Shown here one piece after another: positions 11,501 to 25,773 of a DNA stretch of 64,000 bases. The position numbers were made by a program, and so were the translations under genes. Source of the DNA: Phytoseiulus persimilis (taxonomy: Eukaryota > Arthropoda > Arachnida > Mesostigmata > Phytoseiidae); contig CM075103.1 of assembly GCA_037576195.1 (NCBI GenBank), positions 33,936,723-34,000,722 of the forward strand, in the 5' to 3' direction. The notes beneath the pieces are model-generated. The model had not been told where the DNA came from and ran no database searches. It worked only from the letters and a program-made list of their open reading frames with translations. How positions within the stretch are numbered: position 1 is the stretch's first letter; each line of letters starts with the position of its first letter.

Positions 11501-14500
11501 TCCCAACTCTGAAGGAGTGATTCCGGGGTCAATCTGAGCATTACTTCCCGACTCTGGAGGAGTGATTCCGGGGCAAATCTGAGCATTACTTCCCAACTCT
11601 GGAGGGGTGATTCCGAGACCAATCTGAGCATTACTTTCCAACTCTGGAAGGGTGATTCCGAGACCAATCTGAGCATTACTTCCCAACTCTGGAGGAGTGA
11701 TTCCGGGGAAAATCTGAGCATTACTTCCCAATTCTGGAGGGGTGATTCCGAGACCAATCTGAGCATTACTTTCCAACTCTGGAGGAGTGATTCCGGGGCA
11801 AATCTGAGCATTACTTCCCAACTCTGGAGGAGTGATTCCGGGGCAAATCTGAGCATTACTTACCAACTCTGGAGGAGTGATTCCGGGGAAAATCTGAGCA
11901 TTACTTTCCAACTCTGAAGGGGTGATTCCGAGACCAATCTGAGCATTACTTTCCAACTCTGGAGGGGTGATTCCGAGACCAATCTGAGCATTACTTTCCA
12001 ACTCTGGAGGGGTGATTCCGAGACCAATCTGAGCATTACTTTCCAACGCTGGAGGGGTGATTCTCAGACCAATCTGAGCATTACTTTCCAACGCTGGAGG
12101 GGTGATTCGCAGACCAATCTGAGGATTACTTTCCAACTCTGGAGGGGTGATTCCGAGACCAATCTGAGCATTACTTTCCAACTCTGGAGGAGTGATTCCG
12201 GGGTCAATCTGAGCATTACTTCCCAACTCTTGAGGGGTGATTCTCAGACCAATCTGAGGATTACTTTCCAACTCTGGAGGGGTGATCCCGAGACCAATCT
12301 GAGCATTACTTTCCAACTCTGGAGGGGTGATTCCGAGACCAATCTGAGCATTACTTTCCAACGCTGGAGGGGTGATTCTCAGACCAATCTGAGCATTACT
12401 TTCCAACGCTGGAGGGGTGATTCGCAGACCAATCTGAGGATTACTTTCCAACGCTGGAGGGGTGATTCTCAGACCAATCTGAGGATTACTTTCCAACTCT
12501 GGAGGGGTGATTCCGAGACCAATCTGAGGATTACTTTCCAACTCTGGAGGGGTGATTCCGAGACCAATCTGAGCATTACTTTCCAACGCTGGAGGGGTGA
12601 TTCTCAGACCAATCTGAGGATTACTTTCCAACTCTGGAGGGGTGATTCCGAGACCAATCTGAGCATTACTTTCCAACGCTGGAGGGGTGATCCTCAGACC
12701 AATCTGAGCATTACTTCCCAACTCTGGAGGGGTGATTCCGAGACCAATCTGAGCATTACTTTCCAACTCTGGAAGGGTGATTCCGAGACCAATCTGAGCT
12801 TTACTCCCCAACTCTGGAGGAGTGATTCCGGGGCAAATCTGAGCATTACTTCCCGACTCTGGAGGAGTGATTCCGGGGTCAATCTGAGCATTACTTCCCA
12901 ACTCTGGAGGAGTGATTCCGGGGTCAATCTGAGCATTACTTTCCAACGCTGGAGGGGTGATTCTCAGACCAATCTGAGGATTACTTTCCAACTCTGGAGG
13001 GGTGATTCCGAGACCAATCTGAGGATTACTTTCCAACTCTGGAGGGGTGATTCCGAGACCAATCTGAGCATTACTTTCCAACGCTGGAGGGGTGATTCTC
13101 AGACCAATCTGAGGATTACTTTCCAACTCTGGAGGGGTGATTCCGAGACCAATCTGAGCATTACTTTCCAACGCTGGAGGGGTGATCCTCAGACCAATCT
13201 GAGCATTACTTCCCAACTCTGGAGGGGTGATTCCGAGACCAATCTGAGCATTACTTTCCAACTCTGGAAGGGTGATTCCGAGACCAATCTGAGCTTTACT
13301 CCCCAACTCTGGAGGAGTGATTCCGGGGTCAATCTGAGCATTACTTCCCGACTCTGGAGGAGTGATTCCGGGGTCAATCTGAGCATTACTTCCCAACTCT
13401 GGAGGAGTGATTCCGGGGTCAATCTGAGCATTACTTCCCGACTCTGGAGGAGTGATTCCGGGGTCAATCTGAGCATTACTTCCCGACTCTGGAGGAGTGA
13501 TTCCGGGGTCAATCTGAGCATTACTTCCCAACTCTGGAGGAGTGATTCCGGAACCGATCTGAGCATTGCTTCCCAACTCTGGAGGAGTGATTCCGGAACC
13601 GATCTGAGCATTACTTCCCAACTCTGGAGGAGTGATTCCGGGGCAAATCTGAGCATTACTACCCAACTCTGGAGGGGTGATTCTGAGACCAATCTGAGCA
13701 TTACTTTCCAACTCTGGAAGGGTGATTCCGAGACCAATCTGAGCTTTACTCCCCAACTCTGGAGGAGTGATTCCGGGGCAAATCTGAGCATTACTTCCCG
13801 ACTCTGGAGGAGTGATTCCGGGGTCAATCTGAGCATTACTTCCCAACTCTGGAGGAGTGATTCTGGGGTCAATCTGAGCATTACTTCCCGACTCTGGAGG
13901 AGTGATTCCGGGGTCAATCTGAGCATTACTTCCCGACTCTGGAGGAGTGATTCCGGGGCAAATCTGAGCATTACTTCCCAACTCTGGAGGAGTGATTCCG
14001 AAACCAATCTGAGCATTACTTTCCAACTCTGGAGGAGTGATTCCGGGGTCAATCTGAGCATTACTTCCCAACTCTTGAGGGGTGATTCTCAGACCAATCT
14101 GAGGATTACTTTCCAACTCTGGAGGGGTGATTCCGAGACCAATCTGAGCATTACTTTCCAACTCTGGAGGGGTGATTCCGAGACCAATCTGAGCATTACT
14201 TTCCAACTCTGGAGGAGTGATTCCGGGGTCAATCTGAGCATTACTTCCCAACTCTTGAGGGGTGATTCCGGGGTCAATCTGAGCATTACTTCCCGACTCT
14301 GGAGGAGTGATTCCGGGGCAAATCTGAGCATTACTTCCCAACTCTGGAGGAGTGATTCCGAAACCAATCTGAGCATTACTTTCCAACTCTGGAGGAGTGA
14401 TTCCGGGGTCAATCTGAGCATTACTTCCCAACTCTTGAGGGGTGATTCTCAGACCAATCTGAGGATTACTTTCCAACTCTGGAGGGGTGATTCCGAGACC

Positions 14501-17500
14501 AATCTGAGCATTACTTTCCAACTCTGGAGGAGTGATTCCGGGGCAAATCTGAGCATTACTTCCCGACTCTGGAGGAGTGATTCCGGGGTCAATCTGAGCA
14601 TTACTTCCCAACTCTGGAGGAGTGATTCCGGGGTCAATCTGAGCATTACTTCCCGACTCTGGAGGAGTGATTCCGGGGTCAATCTGAGCATTACTTCCCG
14701 ACTCTGGAGGAGTGATTCCGGGGCAAATCTGAGCATTACTTCCCAACTCTGGAGGAGTGATTCCGAAACCAATCTGAGCATTACTTTCCAACTCTGGAGG
14801 AGTGATTCCGGGGTCAATCTGAGCATTACTTCCCAACTCTTGAGGGGTGATTCTCAGACCAATCTGAGGATTACTTTCCAACTCTGGAGGGGTGATTCCG
14901 AGACCAATCTGAGCATTACTTTCCAACTCTGGAGGGGTGATTCCGAGACCAATCTGAGCATTACTTTCCAACTCTGGAGGAGTGATTCCGGGGTCAATCT
15001 GAGCATTACTTCCCGACTCTGGAGGAGTGATTCCGGGGTCAATCTGAGCATTACTTCCCGACTCTGGAGGAGTGATTCCGGGGCAAATCTGAGCATTACT
15101 TCCCAACTCTGGAGGAGTGATTCCGAAACCAATCTGAGCATTACTTTCCAACTCTGGAGGAGTGATTCCGGGGTCAATCTGAGCATTACTTCCCAACTCT
15201 TGAGGGGTGATTCTCAGACCAATCTGAGGATTACTTTCCAACTCTGGAGGGGTGATTCCGAGACCAATCTGAGCATTACTTTCCAACTCTGGAGGGGTGA
15301 TTCCGAGACCAATCTGAGCATTACTTTCCAACGCTGGAGGGGTGATTCTCAGACCAATCTGAGCATTACTTTCCAACGCTGGAGGGGTGATTCGCAGACC
15401 AATCTGAGGATTACTTTCCAACTCTGGAGGGGTGATTCCGAGACCAATCTGAGCATTACTTTCCAACGCTGGAGGGGTGATTCTCAGACCAATCTGAGGA
15501 TTACTTTCCAACTCTGGAGGGGTGATTCCGAGACCAATCTGAGGATTACTTTCCAACTCTGGAGGGGTGATTCCGAGACCAATCTGAGCATTACTTTCCA
15601 ACGCTGGAGGGGTGATTCTCAGACCAATCTGAGGATTACTTTCCAACTCTGGAGGGGTGATTCCGAGACCAATCTGAGCATTACTTTCCAACGCTGGAGG
15701 GGTGATCCTCAGACCAATCTGAGCATTACTTCCCAACTCTGGAGGGGTGATTCCGAGACCAATCTGAGCATTACTTTCCAACTCTGGAAGGGTGATTCCG
15801 AGACCAATCTGAGCATTACTTTCCAACTCTGGGGGAGTGATTCCGGGGTCAATCTGAGCATTACTTCCCAACTCTTGAGGGGTGATTCCGGGGTCAATCT
15901 GAGCATTACTTCCCGACTCTGGAGGAGTGATTCCGGGGCAAATCTGAGCATTACTTCCCAACTCTGGAGGAGTGATTCCGAAACCAATCTGAGCATTACT
16001 TTCCAACTCTGGAGGAGTGATTCCGGGGTCAATCTGAGCATTACTTCCCAACTCTTGAGGGGTGATTCTCAGACCAATCTGAGGATTACTTTCCAACTCT
16101 GGAGGGGTGATTCCGAGACCAATCTGAGCATTACTTTCCAACTCTGGAGGAGTGATTCCGGGGCAAATCTGAGCATTACTTCCCGACTCTGGAGGAGTGA
16201 TTCCGGGGTCAATCTGAGCATTACTTCCCAACTCTGGAGGAGTGATTCCGGGGTCAATCTGAGCATTACTTCCCGACTCTGGAGGAGTGATTCCGGGGTC
16301 AATCTGAGCATTACTTCCCGACTCTGGAGGAGTGATTCCGGGGCAAATCTGAGCATTACTTCCCAACTCTGGAGGAGTGATTCCGAAACCAATCTGAGCA
16401 TTACTTTCCAACTCTGGAGGAGTGATTCCGGGGTCAATCTGAGCATTACTTCCCAACTCTTGAGGGGTGATTCTCAGACCAATCTGAGGATTACTTTCCA
16501 ACTCTGGAGGGGTGATTCCGAGACCAATCTGAGCATTACTTTCCAACTCTGGAGGGGTGATTCCGAGACCAATCTGAGCATTACTTTCCAACTCTGGAGG
16601 AGTGATTCCGGGGTCAATCTGAGCATTACTTCCCGACTCTGGAGGAGTGATTCCGGGGTCAATCTGAGCATTACTTCCCGACTCTGGAGGAGTGATTCCG
16701 GGGCAAATCTGAGCATTACTTCCCAACTCTGGAGGAGTGATTCCGAAACCAATCTGAGCATTACTTTCCAACTCTGGAGGAGTGATTCCGGGGTCAATCT
16801 GAGCATTACTTCCCAACTCTTGAGGGGTGATTCTCAGACCAATCTGAGGATTACTTTCCAACTCTGGAGGGGTGATTCCGAGACCAATCTGAGCATTACT
16901 TTCCAACTCTGGAGGGGTGATTCCGAGACCAATCTGAGCATTACTTTCCAACGCTGGAGGGGTGATTCTCAGACCAATCTGAGCATTACTTTCCAACGCT
17001 GGAGGGGTGATTCGCAGACCAATCTGAGGATTACTTTCCAACTCTGGAGGGGTGATTCCGAGACCAATCTGAGCATTACTTTCCAACGCTGGAGGGGTGA
17101 TTCTCAGACCAATCTGAGGATTACTTTCCAACTCTGGAGGGGTGATTCCGAGACCAATCTGAGGATTACTTTCCAACTCTGGAGGGGTGATTCCGAGACC
17201 AATCTGAGCATTACTTTCCAACGCTGGAGGGGTGATTCTCAGACCAATCTGAGGATTACTTTCCAACTCTGGAGGGGTGATTCCGAGACCAATCTGAGCA
17301 TTACTTTCCAACGCTGGAGGGGTGATCCTCAGACCAATCTGAGCATTACTTCCCAACTCTGGAGGGGTGATTCCGAGACCAATCTGAGCATTACTTTCCA
17401 ACTCTGGAGGAGTGATTCCGGGGCAAATCTGAGCATTACTTCCCGACTCTGGAGGAGTGATTCCGGGGTCAATCTGAGCATTACTTCCCAACTCTGGAGG

Positions 17501-20500
17501 AGTGATTCCGGGGTCAATCTGAGCATTACTTCCCGACTCTGGAGGAGTGATTCCGGGGTCAATCTGAGCATTACTTCCCGACTCTGGAGGAGTGATTCCG
17601 GGGCAAATCTGAGCATTACTTCCCAACTCTGGAGGAGTGATTCCGGGGCAAATCTGAGCATTACTTCCCAACTCTGGAGGAGTGATTCCGAGACCAATCT
17701 GAGCTTTACTTCCCAACTCTGAAGGAGTGATTCCGGGGTCAATCTGAGCATTACTTCCCGACTCTGGAGGAGTGATTCCGGGGCAAATCTGAGCATTACT
17801 TCCCAACTCTGGAGGGGTGATTCCGAGACCAATCTGAGCATTACTTTCCAACTCTGGAAGGGTGATTCCGATACCAATCTGAGCATTACTTCCCAACTCT
17901 GGAGGAGTGATTCCGGGGAAAATCTGAGCATTACTTCCCAATTCTGGAGGGGTGATTCCGAGACCAATCTGAGCATTACTTTCCAACTCTGGAGGAGTGA
18001 TTCCGGGGCAAATCTGAGCATTACTTCCCAACTCTGGAGGAGTGATTCCGGGGCAAATCTGAGCATTACTTACCAACTCTGGAGGAGTGATTCCGGGGAA
18101 AATCTGAGCATTACTTTCCAACTCTGAAGGGGTGATTCCGAGACCAATCTGAGCATTACTTTCCAACTCTGGAGGGGTGATTCCGAGACCAATCTGAGCA
18201 TTACTTTCCAACTCTGGAGGGGTGATTCCGAGACCAATCTGAGCATTACTTTCCAACGCTGGAGGGGTGATTCTCAGACCAATCTGAGCATTACTTTCCA
18301 ACGCTGGAGGGGTGATTCGCAGACCAATCTGAGGATTACTTTCCAACTCTGGAGGGGTGATTCCGAGACCAATCTGAGCATTACTTTCCAACTCTGGAGG
18401 AGTGATTCCGGGGTCAATCTGAGCATTACTTCCCAACTCTTGAGGGGTGATTCTCAGACCAATCTGAGGATTACTTTCCAACTCTGGAGGGGTGATCCCG
18501 AGACCAATCTGAGCATTACTTTCCAACTCTGGAGGGGTGATTCCGAGACCAATCTGAGCATTACTTTCCAACGCTGGAGGGGTGATTCGCAGACCAATCT
18601 GAGGATTACTTTCCAACTCTGGAGGGGTGATTCCGAGACCAATCTGAGCATTACTTTCCAACGCTGGAGGGGTGATTCTCAGACCAATCTGAGGATTACT
18701 TTCCAACTCTGGAGGGGTGATTCCGAGACCAATCTGAGGATTACTTTCCAACTCTGGAGGGGTGATTCCGAGACCAATCTGAGCATTACTTTCCAACGCT
18801 GGAGGGGTGATTCTCAGACCAATCTGAGGATTACTTTCCAACTCTGGAGGGGTGATTCCGAGACCAATCTGAGCATTACTTTCCAACGCTGGAGGGGTGA
18901 TCCTCAGACCAATCTGAGCATTACTTCCCAACTCTGGAGGGGTGATTCCGAGACCAATCTGAGCATTACTTTCCAACTCTGGAGGAGTGATTCCGGGGCA
19001 AATCTGAGCATTACTTCCCGACTCTGGAGGAGTGATTCCGGGGTCAATCTGAGCATTACTTCCCAACTCTGGAGGAGTGATTCCGGGGTCAATCTGAGCA
19101 TTACTTCCCGACTCTGGAGGAGTGATTCCGGGGTCAATCTGAGCATTACTTCCCGACTCTGGAGGAGTGATTCCGGGGCAAATCTGAGCATTACTTCCCA
19201 ACTCTGGAGGAGTGATTCCGGGGCAAATCTGAGCATTACTTCCCAACTCTGGAGGAGTGATTCCGAGACCAATCTGAGCTTTACTTCCCAACTCTGAAGG
19301 AGTGATTCCGGGGTCAATCTGAGCATTACTTCCCGACTCTGGAGGAGTGATTCCGGGGCAAATCTGAGCATTACTTCCCAACTCTGGAGGGGTGATTCCG
19401 AGACCAATCTGAGCATTACTTTCCAACTCTGGAAGGGTGATTCCGATACCAATCTGAGCATTACTTCCCAACTCTGGAGGAGTGATTCCGGGGAAAATCT
19501 GAGCATTACTTCCCAATTCTGGAGGGGTGATTCCGAGACCAATCTGAGCATTACTTTCCAACTCTGGAGGAGTGATTCCGGGGCAAATCTGAGCATTACT
19601 TCCCAACTCTGGAGGAGTGATTCCGGGGCAAATCTGAGCATTACTTACCAACTCTGGAGGAGTGATTCCGGGGAAAATCTGAGCATTACTTTCCAACTCT
19701 GAAGGGGTGATTCCGAGACCAATCTGAGCATTACTTTCCAACTCTGGAGGGGTGATTCCGAGACCAATCTGAGCATTACTTTCCAACTCTGGAGGGGTGA
19801 TTCCGAGACCAATCTGAGCATTACTTTCCAACGCTGGAGGGGTGATTCTCAGACCAATCTGAGCATTACTTTCCAACGCTGGAGGGGTGATTCGCAGACC
19901 AATCTGAGGATTACTTTCCAACTCTGGAGGGGTGATTCCGAGACCAATCTGAGCATTACTTTCCAACTCTGGAGGAGTGATTCCGGGGTCAATCTGAGCA
20001 TTACTTCCCAACTCTTGAGGGGTGATTCTCAGACCAATCTGAGGATTACTTTCCAACTCTGGAGGGGTGATCCCGAGACCAATCTGAGCATTACTTTCCA
20101 ACTCTGGAGGGGTGATTCCGAGACCAATCTGAGCATTACTTTCCAACGCTGGAGGGGTGATTCTCAGACCAATCTGAGCATTACTTTCCAACGCTGGAGG
20201 GGTGATTCGCAGACCAATCTGAGGATTACTTTCCAACGCTGGAGGGGTGATTCTCAGACCAATCTGAGGATTACTTTCCAACTCTGGAGGGGTGATTCCG
20301 AGACCAATCTGAGGATTACTTTCCAACTCTGGAGGGGTGATTCCGAGACCAATCTGAGCATTACTTTCCAACGCTGGAGGGGTGATTCTCAGACCAATCT
20401 GAGGATTACTTTCCAACTCTGGAGGGGTGATTCCGAGACCAATCTGAGCATTACTTTCCAACGCTGGAGGGGTGATCCTCAGACCAATCTGAGCATTACT

Positions 20501-23500
20501 TCCCAACTCTGGAGGGGTGATTCCGAGACCAATCTGAGCATTACTTTCCAACTCTGGAAGGGTGATTCCGAGACCAATCTGAGCTTTACTCCCCAACTCT
20601 GGAGGAGTGATTCCGGGGCAAATCTGAGCATTACTTCCCGACTCTGGAGGAGTGATTCCGGGGTCAATCTGAGCATTACTTCCCAACTCTGGAGGAGTGA
20701 TTCCGGGGTCAATCTGAGCATTACTTTCCAACGCTGGAGGGGTGATTCTCAGACCAATCTGAGGATTACTTTCCAACTCTGGAGGGGTGATTCCGAGACC
20801 AATCTGAGGATTACTTTCCAACTCTGGAGGGGTGATTCCGAGACCAATCTGAGCATTACTTTCCAACGCTGGAGGGGTGATTCTCAGACCAATCTGAGGA
20901 TTACTTTCCAACTCTGGAGGGGTGATTCCGAGACCAATCTGAGCATTACTTTCCAACGCTGGAGGGGTGATCCTCAGACCAATCTGAGCATTACTTCCCA
21001 ACTCTGGAGGGGTGATTCCGAGACCAATCTGAGCATTACTTTCCAACTCTGGAAGGGTGATTCCGAGACCAATCTGAGCTTTACTCCCCAACTCTGGAGG
21101 AGTGATTCCGGGGCAAATCTGAGCATTACTTCCCGACTCTGGAGGAGTGATTCCGGGGTCAATCTGAGCATTACTTCCCAACTCTGGAGGAGTGATTCCG
21201 GGGTCAATCTGAGCATTACTTCCCGACTCTGGAGGAGTGATTCCGGGGTCAATCTGAGCATTACTTCCCGACTCTGGAGGAGTGATTCCGGGGCAAATCT
21301 GAGCATTACTTCCCAACTCTGGAGGAGTGATTCCGGGGCAAATCTGAGCATTACTTCCCAACTCTGGAGGAGTGATTCCGAGACCAATCTGAGCTTTACT
21401 TCCCAACTCTGAAGGAGTGATTCCGGGGTCAATCTGAGCATTACTTCCCGACTCTGGAGGAGTGATTCCGGGGCAAATCTGAGCATTACTTCCCAACTCT
21501 GGAGGGGTGATTCCGAGACCAATCTGAGCATTACTTTCCAACTCTGGAAGGGTGATTCCGAGACCAATCTGAGCATTACTTCCCAACTCTGGAGGAGTGA
21601 TTCCGGGGAAAATCTGAGCATTACTTCCCAATTCTGGAGGGGTGATTCCGAGACCAATCTGAGCATTACTTTCCAACTCTGGAGGAGTGATTCCGGGGCA
21701 AATCTGAGCATTACTTCCCAACTCTGGAGGAGTGATTCCGGGGCAAATCTGAGCATTACTTACCAACTCTGGAGGAGTGATTCCGGGGAAAATCTGAGCA
21801 TTACTTTCCAACTCTGAAGGGGTGATTCCGAGACCAATCTGAGCATTACTTTCCAACTCTGGAGGGGTGATTCCGAGACCAATCTGAGCATTACTTTCCA
21901 ACTCTGGAGGGGTGATTCCGAGACCAATCTGAGCATTACTTTCCAACGCTGGAGGGGTGATTCTCAGACCAATCTGAGCATTACTTTCCAACGCTGGAGG
22001 GGTGATTCGCAGACCAATCTGAGGATTACTTTCCAACTCTGGAGGGGTGATTCCGAGACCAATCTGAGCATTACTTTCCAACTCTGGAGGAGTGATTCCG
22101 GGGTCAATCTGAGCATTACTTCCCAACTCTTGAGGGGTGATTCTCAGACCAATCTGAGGATTACTTTCCAACTCTGGAGGGGTGATCCCGAGACCAATCT
22201 GAGCATTACTTTCCAACTCTGGAGGGGTGATTCCGAGACCAATCTGAGCATTACTTTCCAACGCTGGAGGGGTGATTCTCAGACCAATCTGAGCATTACT
22301 TTCCAACGCTGGAGGGGTGATTCGCAGACCAATCTGAGGATTACTTTCCAACTCTGGAGGGGTGATTCCGAGACCAATCTGAGCATTACTTTCCAACGCT
22401 GGAGGGGTGATTCTCAGACCAATCTGAGGATTACTTTCCAACTCTGGAGGGGTGATTCCGAGACCAATCTGAGGATTACTTTCCAACTCTGGAGGGGTGA
22501 TTCCGAGACCAATCTGAGCATTACTTTCCAACGCTGGAGGGGTGATTCTCAGACCAATCTGAGGATTACTTTCCAACTCTGGAGGGGTGATTCCGAGACC
22601 AATCTGAGCATTACTTTCCAACGCTGGAGGGGTGATCCTCAGACCAATCTGAGCATTACTTCCCAACTCTGGAGGGGTGATTCCGAGACCAATCTGAGCA
22701 TTACTTTCCAACTCTGGAAGGGTGATTCCGAGACCAATCTGAGCTTTACTCCCCAACTCTGGAGGAGTGATTCCGGGGCAAATCTGAGCATTACTTCCCG
22801 ACTCTGGAGGAGTGATTCCGGGGTCAATCTGAGCATTACTTCCCAACTCTGGAGGAGTGATTCCGGGGTCAATCTGAGCATTACTTCCCGACTCTGGAGG
22901 AGTGATTCCGGGGTCAATCTGAGCATTACTTCCCGACTCTGGAGGAGTGATTCCGGGGCAAATCTGAGCATTACTTCCCAACTCTGGAGGAGTGATTCCG
23001 GGGCAAATCTGAGCATTACTTCCCAACTCTGGAGGAGTGATTCCGAGACCAATCTGAGCTTTACTTCCCAACTCTGAAGGAGTGATTCCGGGGTCAATCT
23101 GAGCATTACTTCCCGACTCTGGAGGAGTGATTCCGGGGCAAATCTGAGCATTACTTCCCAACTCTGGAGGGGTGATTCCGAGACCAATCTGAGCATTACT
23201 TTCCAACTCTGGAAGGGTGATTCCGAGACCAATCTGAGCATTACTTCCCAACTCTGGAGGAGTGATTCCGGGGAAAATCTGAGCATTACTTCCCAATTCT
23301 GGAGGGGTGATTCCGAGACCAATCTGAGCATTACTTTCCAACTCTGGAGGAGTGATTCCGGGGCAAATCTGAGCATTACTTACCAACTCTGGAGGAGTGA
23401 TTCCGGGGAAAATCTGAGCATTACTTTCCAACTCTGAAGGGGTGATTCCGAGACCAATCTGAGCATTACTTTCCAACGCTGGAGGGGTGAATCTCAGACC

Positions 23501-25735
23501 AATCTGAGCATTACTTCCCAACTCTGGAGGAGTGATTCCGGGGTCAATCTGAGCATTACTTCCCGACTCTGGAGGAGTGATTCCGGGGCAAATCTGAGCA
23601 TTACTTCCCAACTCTGGAGGAGTGATTCCGGGGCAAATCTGAGCATTACTTCCCAACTCTGGAGGAGTGATTCCGAGACCAATCTGAGCATTACTTTCCA
23701 ACGCTGGAGGGGTGAATCTCAGACCAATCTGAGCATTACTTCCCAAATCTGGAGGAGTGATTCCGGGGTCAATCTGAGCATTACTTTCCAACGCTGGAGG
23801 GGTGAATCTCAGACCAATCTGAGCATTACTTCCCAACTCTGGAGGAGTGATTCCGAGACCAATCTGAGCATTACTTTCCAACGCTGGAGGGGTGAATCTC
23901 AGACCAATCTGAGCATTACTTCCCAACTCTGAAGGGGTGATTCCGAGACCAATCTGAGCATTACTTTCCAACGCTGGAGGGGTGAATCTCAGACCAATCT
24001 GAGCATTACTTCCCAACTCTGGAGGAGTGATTCCGAGACCAATCTGAGCATTACTTTCCAACGCTGGAGGGGTGAATCTCAGACCAATCTGAGCATTACT
24101 TCCCAACTCTGAAGGGGTGATTCCGAGACCAATCTGAGCATTACTTTCCAACGCTGGAGGGGTGAATCTCAGACCAATCTGAGCATTACTTCCCAACTCT
24201 GGAGGAGTGATTCCGGGGTCAATCTGAGCATTACTTCCCGACTCTGGAGGAGTGATTCCGGGGCAAATCTGAGCATTACTTCCCAACTCTGGAGGAGTGA
24301 TTCCGGGGCAAATCTGAGCATTACTTACCAACTCTGGAGGAGTGATTCCGGGGAAAATCTGAGCATTACTTTCCAACTCTGAAGGGGTGATTCCGAGACC
24401 AATCTGAGCATTACTTTCCAACGCTGGAGGGGTGAATCTCAGACCATTCTGAGCATTACTTCCCAACTCTGGAGGAGTGATTCCGGGGTCAATCTGAGCA
24501 TTACTTCCCGACTCTGGAGGAGTGATTCCGGGGCAAATCTGAGCATTACTTCCCAACTCTGGAGGAGTGATTCCGGGGCAAATCTGAGCATTACTTCCCA
24601 ACTCTGGAGGAGTGATTCCGAGACCAATCTGAGCTTTACTTCCCAACTCTGAAGGAGTGATTCCGGGGTCAATCTGAGCATTACTTCCCGACTCTGGGGG
24701 AGTGATTCCGGGGCAAATCTGAGCATTACTTCCCAACTCTGGAGGGGTGATTCCGAGACCAATCTGAGCATTACTTTCCAACTCTGGAAGGGTGATTCCG
24801 AGACCAATCTGAGCATTACTTCCCAACTCTGGAGGAGTGATTCCGGGGAAAATCTGAGCATTACTTCCCAATTCTGGAGGGGTGATTCCGAGACCAATCT
24901 GAGCATTACTTTCCAACTCTGGAGGAGTGATTCCGGGGCAAATCTGAGCATTACTTCCCAACTCTGGAGGAGTGATTCCGGGGCAAATCTGAGCATTACT
25001 TACCAACTCTGGAGGAGTGATTCCGGGGAAAATCTGAGCATTACTTTCCAACTCTGAAGGGGTGATTCCGAGACCAATCTGAGCATTACTTTCCAACGCT
25101 GGAGGGGTGAATCTCAGACCAATCTGAGCATTACTTTCCAACTCTGGAGGGGTGATTCCGAGACCAATCTGAGGATTACTTTCCAACTCTGGAGGGGTGA
25201 TTCCGAGACCAATCTGAGCATTACTTTCCAACGCTGGAGGGGTGATTCTCAGACCAATCTGAGGATTACTTTCCAACTCTGGAGGGGTGATTCCGAGACC
25301 AATCTGAGCATTACTTTCCAACTCTGGAGGGGTGATTCCGAGACCAATCTGAGCATTACTTTCCAACGCTGAAGGGGTGATTCTCAGACCAATCTGAGCA
25401 TTACTTTCCAACTCTGGAGGGGTGATTCCGGGGCCAATCTGAGCATTACTTCCCAACTCTGGAGGGGTGATTCCGGGGCCAATCTGAGCATCTCATTCCA
25501 AAGCTGGAGGGGTGATTCCGGGGCCAATCTGAGCATTACTTCCCAACTCTGGAGGGGTGATTCCGGGGCCAATCTGAGCATGACTTTCCAACCCTGGAGG
25601 GGTGATTCCGGGGCAAATCTGAGCATGACTTTCCAACTCTGGAGGGGTGATTCCGGGGCCAATCTGAGCATTACTTTCCAACTCTGGAAGGTGATTCCGG
25701 GCCAAATCTGAGCCTTTCTTTCCAACTATGGAGGG
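8521..25735 (+). repeat. 45-bp satellite array, about 380 monomers with higher-order structure
   Basis: Tandem monomers contain GGAGGGGTGATTCCGAGACC, then AATCTGAGCATTACT, then TTCCAACTCT, with variants at a few fixed positions (GGGGTC, GGGGCA or GAGACC; CAACGC or CAACTC). Phase is kept exactly from 8521 to 25441 (16920 bp, 376 x 45), with no indel. Marker variants recur at multiples of 45: the GAAGGAGTGA variant lies near 11510, 17720, 19295, 21410, 23075 and 24650, giving spacings of 138, 35, 47, 37 and 35 monomers. A block from about 8926 reappears 4635 bp downstream (103 monomers). The last few monomers (25440-25735) are diverged and lose phase. The left end is cut by the Copia LTR. Confidence 0.95.
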
Positions 25736-25773
25736 GTTATTCCGAGACGAATCTGACCATATTTTTCGAAATC

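Noticed and set aside
9440-11512. Repeated frames of 200-700 codons across the array on both strands
   Set aside because: Same satellite effect; their start and stop positions coincide with variant monomers.
12230-17722. Plus-strand open frame of 1830 codons with the repeat RSDSGVNLSITSQLW
   Set aside because: Another frame of the same satellite. It ends wherever a marker monomer carries TGA, and these marker monomers are spread by block duplication.
8417-25456. A minus-strand open frame of 5679 codons encoding a 15-residue repeat (ESNAQIGLGITPPEL type)
   Set aside because: It follows from a 45-bp repeat (15 codons) whose monomer has no stop in that frame. The repeat contains no Met codon, so there is no start inside it, and the frame begins and ends in unrelated sequence. 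Monomer variants are mostly amino-acid changing, with no sign of protein constraint. Other frames are also open for long stretches.
8521-25735. CRISPR array
   Set aside because: Units are contiguous 45-bp tandem copies with no unique spacers, and the surroundings are eukaryotic.
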